From Serripes groenlandicus (taxonomy: Eukaryota > Mollusca > Bivalvia > Cardiida > Cardiidae): DNA of 64,000 bases. The notes beneath the pieces are model-generated. The model was not told the origin of the DNA, made no database searches, and saw only the letters and a program-made list of their open reading frames with translations. The stretch covers positions 44,860,153-44,924,152 of the forward strand of contig JASEVX010000013.1 in NCBI GenBank assembly GCA_031761405.1, in the 5' to 3' direction. Made by a program: the position numbers and the translations under genes. Below, piece after piece: positions 53,795-64,000 of this stretch; the first letter of the stretch is position 1; each line of letters starts with the position of its first letter.

Positions 53795-54177
53795 TTCAAT
53801 TTCAGAGTATCCGCGCTACACTTTGATATTGACAAAGTCAAACGAAAACAGCGCTTGGAGAATGTCCAGACCTTTCTGCGCCTCTGCGCAATCTATAGTT
53901 TGTTTAAATGTTGTTTTACCCCGTTGTCGTCAGTCGTTCAGTTTGACCATTGCATTTCGATGGTAAATTGCCATAACAGATTTTAAGCTTATCCTAACGA
54001 CATCGCAGGAGTCGTAATAAAATCCATCACAATATGCGCTGCAGAGAATGAAGCCAAAATTCTACCATTTTCTACCAAATGTTTCGTAAGACCTGACAGG
54101 TAATTGAACACAAGTCTACTGCGTTCAACGTGGACGCTCTTACCCCACCACACAATGGAAAATTTATTGATTAATTG

Positions 54178-54410
54178 TTTTGGTGTTTCACGCCACTTTC
54201 AACATTGTGTAAGTTATATCACGGCGTTTCACGGATAAATTTATCCTGGCACAAACCAGTTAGTCGTATTGCTAACCCAACAACCCTGAGCGCCAAGGAT
54301 GGCCTTTACTACCATTTTGTTAATATGTTGGTATGACCCGGCCGGGAGTCGAACCCGCGATCTCTCGCAACCCGAGGAGGACGCCCTACAACACCAACGA
54401 AGCGGACACA
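54178..54410 (-). mobile_element. SINE-A, full length
   Basis: Tail 'TTTCACGCCACTTTCAACAT', 'GCGCCAAGGATGGCCTTTAC', head GGAGTCGAACCCGCGATCTC and AACCCGAGGAGGACGCCC in reverse. Confidence 0.78.
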
Positions 54411-54619
54411 ATGGAGAAGGTATCTGTGCAATCTAAACATGACATTGGTGGTTCGCCATTTAATCGTGTGTTAGCATCCCGAAAGATTCTGGTGAAGAAA
54501 GACATTGGTGATGGTTGTACCTTTTCGGCAGAATTCCTGCATTTGAATACGAATATGCAAAAAGACAACAACAACTACACCGGAACATCAATTACGTAAC
54601 TTCCGGCCTGATTATAGTA

Positions 54620-54700
54620 CCGACATCAGAAAGAACTGTAGTGGATAGTGCTTTCGCATCGGGAACGGGGCACCAGGGTTCAATTCCCGTACTAAAGGTT
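54620..54700 (+). other. tRNA-like stretch of unknown family
   Basis: An A-box-like TAGTGGATAGTGC and a B-box-like GGTTCAATTCC lie about 40 nt apart. It does not match SINE-A to -D heads well. Probably another SINE head rather than a tRNA gene. Confidence 0.3.
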
Positions 54701-54710
54701 GTTCATTAGG

Positions 54711-56451
54711 TCATAGGGTTGCGGGTATAGTACGGGTAAACAAGTCGACGATGAAGCCGGTGATGTTTCCCATCAAAAGGTAATGTCTATGAACTTTGCA
54801 AAACTTTGCTATACCGTCTTTCCAAACATCGTGTCCAGAGTGGATTTTTCGATGCAGTCACGATTCTGCTACGTTTTGATTGGATGAAAAGAAAATATCG
54901 AAACAAAAAAAAATTCTAGAGGATGCCTACTGCATTTGTTTAACGTGGGAAAGACTGTACCATCGTTGTTGAAAGTTGTGGTTTTACTCCGATGTCAATA
55001 AAATTTCAGTTAAATCACGGAATTTTACATGTTACCAGTCGATTAAAATGTACACAAATGGCTTATCTTAATTACAAGTTTATCCATACAATACAAAATA
55101 TTTTTATTTGCTCTAATGTACGAACATTACAAATAACTAAATACAAAACTACCAAGTCAAGCTATCAAATCTCAATGTGACCTTTCATCCATATACGCGC
55201 ATGCGCAACAACCCCTACCCTCACATGAATGGCCTATAGCATTTTTAGAAGTATTAACATCCTGTGTCATAGCTCTGACAAAATCGTTCGTATCAACAAC
55301 CGTAACTGTCCGGGTTAGTTACGAAGGACATTCTCACTGACATGCTCTTTTCTTCTGTGTGCGCATGTAAACAAATATTCTGTCCTGTTCTGTTCTGTTC
55401 TATATATATATATATATTGGATTCACTAATGATAGTAATTCATAAATTGTCAATTTAATTATTATTATATTGTGCTTTAGTTAATGATGATTTACAAAAG
55501 TTCAAACTTTATTTGAGTTTATATTCTTAAAAATATCGCTCACTACATAGTATAAAATGTTGTAATATAGATATGTTTATAAAACATGTCTATTGTAACA
55601 CAAAACACTGTAAAGTTTACGTGTAATAGCAATCTGTTCTGTTCTATTCTATGTTGTTCCTAAACAAGTCATACGTATATGTCACAGTTTTGAGTTACGT
55701 CATATTCGCACGTATTCTTCACACAATTGTCAGAAAATTCGCACATATGTGACAAATACATTTAATTGAAAAATAAGGTTCAACAAAGCTATCTTTGCAA
55801 ACCTAAGCGCCAAAGTGGCACACTGGTACAACCACAACGACATTTCGTGTCTTTTGTATATCTGTCCATGATTTTCTAATTTTAAGCTGTAAGTGTGTGT
55901 GTGTGCGTTAAAGAAAACACCTTTCATCCATTGATTATATTACATTAACACCCAATTGGCTATTTTAGCCGTAATATATACCTGTCAAAATGTACCCACT
56001 TGACCCAAACTTGTGAACAACGATGAACACATTGTGATTTGATTGTTGGATTGGCTACCATAAACTTTCATTGGCAGGTCAAATAGTGTACGCTATTGGA
56101 TCAGATATAAAACAGAAACTAGGAATAAACGAAATACTTAACTTTAAGGATGTAAAACTTGTTTCTATTATAAACAAACAGTTTTGCGAAATTAAACCGT
56201 ATGTAAACTCTTGGAAGAGCATCATTTCAAACACTTGCCTTTACGTAATAGAAACATGAGTCACATGCTAAAAGTGTAATGACGTAATAGATATGGTCAT
56301 AAAAGCTAAATTTAGTAACACTTGGAATTGCTCAGCTGTTTTTGCCAGCTTAGACATAACTGATCTATTTCATGCGCAAACGGGTTCGGTTGTTCCCCGC
56401 CTCTTGGCAACGTATCACAGGAGCGGAAAGCAGTTGGCGTTTGGTTTGGTT
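54711..56451. other. No gene recognised; short microsatellites
   Basis: GTTCT and TA microsatellites near 55380-55420 and a GT run near 55893. The 62-codon Lys-rich frame at 56071-56259 follows an acceptor-like TTCATTGGCAG but has no recognisable family. Confidence 0.35.
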
Positions 56452-56457
56452 GTACGG

Positions 56458-56651
56458 TGTTTTACGCGACTTTCAACAATGTTTTCAGTAATAGCTCGCC
56501 GCTTCCTGGTAAATTAACACTACTACTGATTTTCTTTTTCTGATACCAGCTAGTTTATCCCCATAATCCTGAGCGCCAACTAGGAGAAAACCATTACTAC
56601 CATTGTTAAGATCTTTAGTATAACCCATCCCGGGGTTCGAACCCAAAGTGG
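56458..56651 (-). mobile_element. SINE-A copy, head lost
   Basis: Tail 'GCGACTTTCAACAATGTTTT', 'TCCTGAGCGCCAACTAGGAG', B-box region GGGGTTCGAACCC in reverse. Confidence 0.65.
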
Positions 56652-56924
56652 GGGCAAAATTCGTACTAATTTCAGGCGGGCATTGAAGTCTATGATGCGG
56701 CTATTCGTATGCACGTACTCGTCTGAGTTTTCGCTGTTCGTACGTGCATCCATTCCCGATTATGCCGGACGCGGATCAGATGTATTGTTCGTTTAGGGAA
56801 TTTCGCTTGCATCTTTGATCTGAAGTGAAAAGAATAAAGATGAAAATAACAATCCCCTGTGAACTACTCTGTTTGTTTAACTTTCTATGTGGTTTACCCC
56901 TGATTAAAACCTTTCAATACTGGA

Positions 56925-57255
56925 ATGGGACTACACCGAAAGGGAATCTTTCTTTTTTTAAAAGGACTACAACTAACAAAAATCCTGGAGTTTTGTAATG
57001 GACTACACCAAATAAAAATGCTATATTTTTAAAAATTGCTACGCCAAATGGAAATGCTAGATTTGTATTAAAGTTGACTGCTCGAAATAAGAATCCTGGA
57101 TTTTTGATGGACTACACCAAATAAGATTGCCGGATTGTTAAACATGTTATACTAAATGAGAATGCTGGATTTTTTTTAGAGTGTCTGCACCAAATAAGAA
57201 TCATGACTTTCGAATAGGGACTACAACAAATAAGAATCCTTGATTTTTAAAATGA
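56925..57255. repeat. Degenerate tandem repeat of about 37-40 bp
   Basis: About eight units with GGACTACACCAAATAAGAAT and CCTGGATTTTTAA in varying states of decay. Confidence 0.7.
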
Positions 57256-57564
57256 ACAACAATAAATTTGACGTTTGAGTTATGTGAAAGATTATAACTA
57301 GACACCAGTAATTGGCATACTTTTTATTAAATCTACACGTTTTCTCATTATAGTCCGTTAATTATTTCTTAATCTTATTAATTAGCAGACTACCCATATA
57401 CACACAGTGTGAAAGTTGTTACGCGTGTCTGTAATCGCTTGTTAAAACAAGAACAATTTATGAGAGAGATGGCTGTTTACTCGAGTGCAAGGGTTAGACA
57501 AACGTGTGATGCAGCAGCAGGTTGGTGGCGTCGTCGTGTGTAACACATTGACCTCGTCAGGAGG

Positions 57565-57915
57565 GGTTTATCGATTGATTGATTGATTGATTTTTTTAGA
57601 ATTGTCAATCAAATCACGGCATCAAGTTCGCCTACCTATGTGTTTCATGGCTTTCTTGCACACTATATATAACAGTATTCCAACACAAGTAATCGACATA
57701 ACAGTCTTTACAAGCAGCTGGCTGCTTTTCAACATAGATTGTTAGCCTTTTCGTTGAAATCGAATTGTGCTTGAAGCATTAGCTTTTGTCAAACATCGGA
57801 ATGAATGCTGATTTGATCGAGCGGGAGTATTGGGGTATAACTAGCCGACTCAAAAACTACTTGTTCAACAGAAGTCGTGATATAACTGAAAAATCATTGA
57901 TAACGGCGTAAATAA
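57565..57915 (-). mobile_element. SINE-B remnant, diverged
   Basis: GATTGATTGATTGATTTTTT, 'AATCACGGCATCAAGTTCGC', 'GCTGGCTGCTTTTCAACATA', degraded head. A plus-strand SINE tail fragment ('GTCGTGATATAACTGAAAAA') follows at about 57873-57915. Confidence 0.55.
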
Positions 57916-58224
57916 AACACATACACACAAAAAAAACTTTAAGGTTTAATATCCTGCAGTGAAACTGCTAATATACATGTAATGTAAAACATGGTAAGGC
58001 AAATCTTATTCAATGAGATACTATCAAGCATGTTCTGAATATAGATCCATCAACACGTTAAATCTGTTTTAAACGAGATATAAGTCCCTGATAACGCCAA
58101 TCAACTTCCCTATCATTTTATAATGGAATATATTTTACCTTAGAGCAGGTAAAACACACATTGTTTTTGTGCTTTCCATTTACCTATTACTGTATACGCT
58201 GATTTACCGATTGTGGTTTTATTT

Positions 58225-58860
58225 TGGTTTAGAAAGTCAGTTAACAGTTATCACTTGACATCTTCAAAGCGACTACCATGCTACTAGATATGGTAAACCA
58301 TTGACTTTAGTACAATATTTTAATTATATGTTAAATTTGTTACCACATTTGGATGCCAGGAAAACAAGGTACCCAATACCAAACTCGGGATAACATTCTT
58401 CAAATCTCGTGTATCATTGTACCGTTATCAATTGACATCTTAAAGGCCAAACCGATGTTACCAACCAAGGACATGGTCAATCAACGGTTTAGTTAGAAAG
58501 GCAATAAACTAAATAATTAAACTCAAACCAACATGCTTTGTGTATTAGGATTTCGTTCTCTTTGCTCTTTGTTTTGGTATCAATTGGCATCTTGATAGCT
58601 ACAAACATGTTAAAAGAGATACCATTGAGCTGGGGAAATCATGTCTATCTGATTGTTACTATGCATGCGGCGAAAATACCGAAGCTAAAGAACTTACCAC
58701 CACTATTTCATCCAAAATGTCAGGCTTTATTAAATACGCACCATGTTTCGTTTAGCATTACGCAATCATTAGTTATAATCTTAACAGCTAAAACCACAAA
58801 ATTACAGATACCATTTCGATGGCTTGTCTAACACTTAGGCGGTTTTGTGTTCGGCGTGCC
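58225..58860. repeat. Degenerate repeat of about 140-190 bp
   Basis: Blocks like 'TATCAATTGGCATCTTGATA' and GCTACAAACATG recur near 58240, 58425, 58578 and again at 59890. The 97-codon frame at 58538 lies on one such block and is not supported as a gene. Confidence 0.4.
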
Positions 58861-59263
58861 CAACTGTATGCGGCTTTGGATATGGTTGTGCTCTTTACCC
58901 CGGAAACGTTGCATTACCGGAATATATTTGTCCCCAAAAAAGTAATATAAACAATTTATAAAAATCGAATTCGTATTTAGAGACAAAGTATAAATGTGTG
59001 TAATTATTAAAGGAGATGGCCGTATCTATGTTGTGAAAAGTTGTGGCCAGACCCGTTTCCTTAGACATGTATATTTGTAAATCCAAATTGTATTCTGTAA
59101 GTATATGTTTAAAGTAAGTACGAAACCAAGTGGGTTTTAGTGGCATTACGGTCAAGCTTATTGTCTGTCTATTGACCGTATATTCCTGAAGTCTGGCTGG
59201 ACAATGACGTGTGTGATGAAGTTGGTTATCATTATGTAATTACTTTTCATCAAGTCTTTACAT

Positions 59264-59483
59264 CTACCTTTTCGCTGCCAAAGGCAATTAAAAGCTTTTG
59301 AAAGCTTTTGCAAACAATGCACGTTCTGATGATACAGTTCGTTACGAGCTGTCCCTCCTGAAAACTGCATTGTTTGCCACTTAGACATTAGCTTTTATCA
59401 AATGTCCTGTTAGGCGAAACATTGAATGGCCCGATTTTCAACATGGAACATTCGACTTTGTGAAATTCGGCATTGAAAGAGTT
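59264..59483. mobile_element. MITE-Q, diverged copy
   Basis: TTTTCGCTGCCAAAGGCAAT left, TTCGGCATTGAAAGAGTTA right; centre CAGTTCGTTACGAGCTGTC. Confidence 0.65.
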
Positions 59484-59659
59484 ATGGTCTCAGTACCAGG
59501 CTTATATTATCTAGTAATAATAAGCAAAACAGAGGACTAGATAGTGAATATGAAACAGGTCTTGATTCCATGATTTTGGAGGTCAAATAAGGATTTTAGA
59601 ACACATAAAATACCGCTTATTTAGAGTTCACGGTCCATTTCCACAGGTAGCGATAGTCA

Positions 59660-59815
59660 GCAAGGTAACTATTTATGTCAACTTTTTCAATTACTTAAAT
59701 AACTACCACCATTCATGTTCTAAAACATATTGATGAAATAAAAATGACGTAATATGCTTTTTTTAAGTAATTAATTGTTACTAAATGCTAAGTAAGGTTG
59801 GTTGATATGGACACT
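59660..59815. mobile_element. MITE-I, partial copy
   Basis: 'CAATTACTTAAATAACTACC' and 'TAAATGCTAAGTAAGGTTGG' match the arms at 41301-41554. Confidence 0.5.
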
Positions 59816-60124
59816 GGTAGTAAAAAAGAACAACATAATTACATACGTTAACATTGACGAACATGCTGTCTCCTAAAATAATGTACCGATATCAGTTGGC
59901 ATATTAATAGCTAAAACCATGTTCACTAGACACATCGACCTAGACTGTTGGCAGGATATTATCTGCAAAAACGTGGCAACGATAAAACAAACAGAACAAT
60001 AGAAACCCTGTCATTGAAAAAGAGACACCATTCGAAACTATTGCGCCCAGCGTCTGCGCAGTCAAACAATTTTCTTCAAAGGTCACAGTCAAACCGCGAA
60101 AAGCTCTGTCTTTAATCACGTGGA

Positions 60125-60370
60125 ATGTCAATGCAATGATCGTGATTTCGATCCCCGGCTGTGCCATAGATACTTTGCGGAGATTGATTGAAGTATTTAC
60201 ACGTATGACATGCGTCATTCGTCTTCGACAATTTGCAATGAGAGTTTCTATATTGGAAGAGAGCCAGTTGTCTGAGAGGAATTGAGTTGGGATAAATTGG
60301 TGGTATAAAACGAGGGAACCACGTGGTTGGGTGAACTGGCGGCCGTGAATAACTGAAACTTGTTTGTTGA
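60125..60370 (+). mobile_element. SINE-B copy, diverged head
   Basis: GATTTCGATCCCCGGCTGTG, 'GCGTCATTCGTCTTCGACAA', 'GGGTGAACTGGCGGCCGTGA'. Confidence 0.6.
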
Positions 60371-60429
60371 ATGCAGTGCCGCCTCGTTTGTTAGCTTTAC
60401 ATTTAGCTCACTGGTTTCAGTAGTTCTTT

Positions 60430-60643
60430 TTAACTCTTTCAGCGCCACAGGCAATATTGAGGATTTTGCAAACAATACAGATTCAGGTGAGTCAGCTCAT
60501 AACGAGCTGTCTCACCTGAAATCAGCATTGTTTGCCTTTTATTTATCAAAATAGTCCAAAACTTTCATAAATTAGAGAAATGGAGACACCCGATTTGAAC
60601 ATGGAAGAGTCTACTTTAAACAATTCGGCGCTGAATGAGTTAA
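60430..60643. mobile_element. MITE-Q, complete copy flanked by TTAA
   Basis: TTAACTCTTTCAGCGCCACA to GGCGCTGAATGAGTTAA; centre GTCAGCTCATAACGAGCTGT. Confidence 0.85.
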
Positions 60644-60841
60644 GTTGCTAAGGAAACGCCTTGCTATCACTGAAGCAATTGTTGAAAACTGGCCAAACAC
60701 CAAACTCACAAACTAAATGTAATCGAAAACAGTTAGTAAATTAAGCTTTGACGCAGGAAAATAGACATTAAGATAAGTATGATCAGTGAACCTTCATATA
60801 TGATCGGTAAAAAGACTAAAGACCAATGTATCTCCAGATCT

Positions 60842-61155
60842 GATTTGTAAAATTCAATGTTGCTCGATCGGTAAAAGCCAATGCAAGTCCAGATCTGATT
60901 GGTGAAGACCAGTGTAACTCTTGATCTGATTGGTTAAGACCAATGTAGCTCCAAATCTGATTAGTTAAGACCAGTGTAGCTCAATAGCTGATTGGTTAAG
61001 ACCAATGTATTTCCAATTATGATTGGTTAAAACCAGTGTATATCAATATCTGATTGGTTAAGACTAGTGTAGCTCCAAATCAGTTTGGTAAAGACCAATG
61101 TGTATTCCGATCTGATTGAGTAAAGACCAATATGGCTCCAGATCTGATTGAGTAA
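60842..61155. repeat. 31-bp tandem repeat with facing CCAAT boxes
   Basis: Units CTGATTGGTTAAGACCAATG-TAGCTCCAAAT, about nine or ten copies. ATTGG and CCAAT face each other 5-6 bp apart in many units. Confidence 0.8.
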
Positions 61156-61264
61156 ATGTTATCGTGATCTTGAATATTATACATGCGAACGTTGTTGTAT
61201 TTGGTTTCTTTAATTCAATCAAAGTTCCTGACCCCTGGCTCATAAAATACATAGGAAATATTAT

Positions 61265-61420
61265 CTTGCAGTAGCAATACCATCTTCGCAAGCCAAGGGT
61301 AATGTGTCCATTACATTATCATAATTACTTATGGGAATGGTAATGTACGAAGTAGCCTTGGCTAGCGAAGATGTAGCAATACTGGCAATGGTATTGTTAT
61401 TCGAGGGACGTGGACAATTG
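61265..61420. repeat. Inverted repeat around 61.3 kb
   Basis: 'GTAGCAATACCATCTTCGCA'/AGCCAAGG is inverted as CCTTGGCTAGCGAAGATG/TAGCAATACTG with a few mismatches. Confidence 0.55.
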
Positions 61421-61609
61421 ACCACGCCCCAATTAGACAATACAAAGCTATGTTTCGCTACTGCAACATAATGTTCCTTTTTATTATATACCATGTCTAA
61501 CTTTTAAGACAGAATATATAAAAACTAAACACATTTAAAAATGATTGATAACGAAACAGCACAATTTGCACATAAAATACAATTTATGATTGGCGTGTGA
61601 TCCACGCCC

Positions 61610-61745
61610 ACTACCTCATTTTGAATGACGTGGTTTTATATTTCAATAACGTCACATCATATTTCAATGACGTACCCGTCACATCATATTTCAGTGACGT
61701 ACCATTACCATATTTAGTACCGTATTTGACCAATACGGTATTTAA
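61610..61745. repeat. Short TGACGT-bearing repeat
   Basis: Three to four units of 'CACATCATATTTCAATGACG'. A related copy lies at about 9640-9700. Confidence 0.6.
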
Positions 61746-62307
61746 ATCCGTCGTGTTTGAACTGGGCATGACCAAGTTATATGAAAAATACATATTATAG
61801 AAATTAACATAGAGATGAGTTGTAACATGATATGGTTTGTTCATAGTAATCGATCTTTGTTTTGATTAAAAGTAACTCAGCATCTGTTTGATCTACTTGA
61901 TGGTGGGTACATTGATGGGACGAGAGGAATAATTGGCTTACCTGCTTCTGCACTGGTCGTTAAAGGTTCTGAACTCCAGGACATAAATATTACAGTCAAA
62001 GTTTTAAATATGTTCAAAAGTTGTCTTGAAATATTAGATTCATAATTCTGTGATAAAGTTAGAGTAATAATTACACTTCCCCGTACCATAACATCTAACT
62101 ATTGATCGTTTATACTTCATCTTTACTTGGTATATATATGACCAGTATGCCAAATTTTGTACATTTTCATGACTTTCAATTGACAGTTTTTCATCTTTCA
62201 CTGCCAAAATAGTTTTGACCTTCTTATTACTTACTTTGTTGTCATTATTAGCAATATTCGCGGAAGGTTAAACAATTCAAAATGTTGATCACCATCTGGA
62301 ATTTAGC

Positions 62308-62600
62308 AACATCAATGTCAGAAGGACTATTTTCTGGAGTTCGACACCTTTAATGTCAGAAGGACTATTTTCTGGAGTTTTGCACCATTAATGTCAGAAG
62401 GACTATTTTCTGGAGTTCGGCACCTTTAATGTCAGAAGGACTATTTTCTGGAGTTCGACACCTTTAATGTCAGAAGGACTATTTTCTTGAGTTCGGCACC
62501 ATTAATGTCAGAAGGACTATTTTCTGGAATTCGGCACCTTTAATGTCAGAATGACTATTTTCTGGAGTTCGGTACCATTAATGTCAGAAGGACTTTTTTC
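62308..62600. repeat. 38-bp tandem repeat, about eight copies
   Basis: Unit TAATGTCAGAAGGACTATTT-TCTGGAGTTCGGCACCTT with single-base variants. Confidence 0.9.
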
Positions 62601-62734
62601 TCGAGTCGGGCTCATACAACACTGTGTAATTGACGGGTTTTGATTTACCTGGTGGGTTGAATGTAAATAACACCGTAAATATGTCAGGGAAAAACCAGTA
62701 CGATTCGTGCCGTTTTCTAAGAAAAAGAGGGTGG

Positions 62735-62790
62735 TTTGTATTATATTGTATTGTATTGTATTGTATTATATTGTATTGTATTGTATTATT
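62735..62790. repeat. ATTGT/TATTG microsatellite
   Basis: TATTGTATTGTATTGTATTG runs, like those at 3880-3912 and 40590-40625. Confidence 0.85.
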
Positions 62791-62999
62791 AGCTATGATG
62801 GACCCTCTGTTAGAGGTTATAAAGTGTATAAAGTGTAGACCGATGTTGCTTTATTATAATTGATGTGTTGACGTATTCGTGTATATAACTAGGTTTTTCC
62901 GGTGCAATACATTTTTGTCGAAAGATGTATATTAGATAAATCAATCGTTTGCATTTGCGAACAAGAAAGCATACGCGTACGTTAAGTAAATATCGCTTT

Positions 63000-63310
63000 A
63001 AAATCAGACACAAATATTTCGTTGTGCGTATATTGGATTGACGTCACCGCATAAAAGGTAGTTTTAAATTGACCCTTGACATTTAGATATTTATGAGTAG
63101 ATGCTCGCATTTTATTTTTTCAATGAAATCGCACGATACAACAAACGCTCGACCATCACCGTTTGTCCATCTCGTCTAAGTACAATGTATATGAGTTATC
63201 TCCCCTGCCGATATCTAACAATTTTGTAGGCGGCAATTTGATGAGACAAAGCTCAATCTGAGACGCCCTATAATAGGCTGTTTTACACGAGCGTTCACTA
63301 CTACCGGGAA
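63000..63310. repeat. Dispersed repeat, copy 3 of 3
   Basis: 'AATTGACCCTTGACATTTAG', 'CGCACGATACAACAAACGCT', 'CTAACAATTTTGTAGGCGGC' in the order of the copies at 5440 and 44255. Confidence 0.55.
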
Positions 63311-63654
63311 GTGTCTCATCTGATGAAATGGTAGAGGTGTAGCCTTTCGGGATGTAGATAGGGTTACACAACTCGATCAATGATCATATTTTGTATATGA
63401 TAGCCCAAATATAAATTGCAGCTTATAGGATACATTTCGATCGTTTTTTCAATAATAGTTGATTAGCGCGAAATACCAACTGTCAGGCCTTGCGACCATT
63501 GTAGATCCAGTGGATATATGGCAGTGTACTGGCTGCCAATTAGTCATAAAGGTTTGGAAGAAACTTCTGTTAAACAGTATTCAAGCAAGTCTTTTTCAAC
63601 ACCTGTAAAACACGGTAAAGTTGATTTTCATGAATCACCGCTCAACCAAACGTG

Positions 63655-63800
63655 TAATAATTATGAAGACAGCGGTGCAGAGGCCTTTCGTACCAATGGT
63701 CCCGGGTTCGAGTCCCATGATGGGTTCTGACATCGGGATTTTTCCACAAAAACGGCGCCAGTACTTGTTAAATCTCCAGGAAGCAGACATCGAGCGTGAT
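63655..63800 (+). mobile_element. SINE-D copy
   Basis: tRNA-like head with B box GGGTTCGAGTCCC and body 'GGGATTTTTCCACAAAAACG', matching 6425-6555 in reverse. Confidence 0.6.
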
Positions 63801-64000
63801 TGATATAAGCTGAAAGCTTGTATCGCCTTCGGTGTAAAATAAAACAGTTTAAACTTAATAATTATGATAAGGTTGGTGTTTATTGGAGATCCGCTAATTT
63901 TATGACTGACTATTGATGGATGGTGAATATCGAAGATATCTACCCGAAAGCACAAAAGAGCAATATAATAAGTCACCAGTATTATCAAATGCCAGAGGAT

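Noticed and set aside
53775..53999. Open frame following TTCAATTTCAG
   Set aside because: It begins right at the MITE-P border; no domain is recognised and no donor or partner exon is evident.
56071..56259. 62-codon Lys-rich frame after TTCATTGGCAG
   Set aside because: Acceptor-like start but no recognisable family, no partner exons, and length within chance for AT-rich DNA.
58538..58831. 97-codon frame starting with a hydrophobic, signal-like stretch
   Set aside because: The start lies on a degenerate repeat block that recurs near 58240, 58425 and 59890; no exon borders or family match.

Overview
This window is animal nuclear DNA. It is AT-rich and intron-rich, and dominated by small mobile elements: tRNA-headed SINEs, foldback and TIR elements (MITEs), one decayed LINE and several satellites. 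No bacterial operons, Shine-Dalgarno sites or long uninterrupted genes are visible. The SINE style (tRNA-like heads, a shared tail module ending in CAAT-type repeats) and the channel sequence suggest a lophotrochozoan, most likely a bivalve mollusc. This is inference; the species cannot be read from the window.

Region 1 (about 1.7-14.2 kb, + strand) holds the only gene I can assemble with confidence: the 3' part of a degenerin/epithelial sodium channel (DEG/ENaC/ASIC superfamily) gene. Eight exons (1707-1813, 3948-4111, 6031-6247, 6854-6920, 9819-9876, 11989-12056, 13077-13155, 13971-14159) join with consistent intron phases into a 315-residue open C-terminal segment. It covers the GNCY motif, the LNVEQ-type strand, the Pro-rich and Cys-rich finger/thumb region, the pre-TM2 segment, TM2 with a G-L-S filter motif, and a short cytoplasmic tail. 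The 5' exons (N terminus, TM1) lie before the window. The most unusual feature is that two exons have splice-junction sequence tandemly repeated into the flanking introns, giving ladders of decoy acceptors (1527-1706, 6602-6868) and decoy donors (1795-2665).

Region 2 (14.2-31 kb) has no recognised complete gene. It contains nested SINEs, TTAA-flanked MITEs, a roughly 0.7 kb tandem duplication (19.0-20.7 kb), a 22-bp satellite (25.3-26.1 kb) and a 35-bp 'ACGACATACGTAAATG' satellite (28.6-29.6 kb, with an inverted outlier at 30.3-30.5 kb). Region 3 (31.1-33.2 kb) is a 35-bp satellite of about 58 copies. Region 4 (33.8-36.5 kb) is a 5'-truncated non-LTR retrotransposon broken by stops, a SINE with a 13-bp target duplication, and a foldback insertion. 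Region 5 (36.6-64 kb) again consists of MITEs and SINEs, a possible signal-peptide first exon (40953-41011), a 1.2 kb GC-rich TIR element inserted in another MITE (45.1-46.3 kb), a pogo/Tigger-like terminus (52.9 kb), and 31-bp and 38-bp tandem repeats near 61 and 62.4 kb.

Family labels (SINE-A to -D, MITE-W/-P/-Q/-S/-I) are local names for this report. I found no convincing new functional system. What merits follow-up is the splice-junction repeat ladders, the multiply nested insertions with intact target-site duplications, and several near-perfect palindromes.
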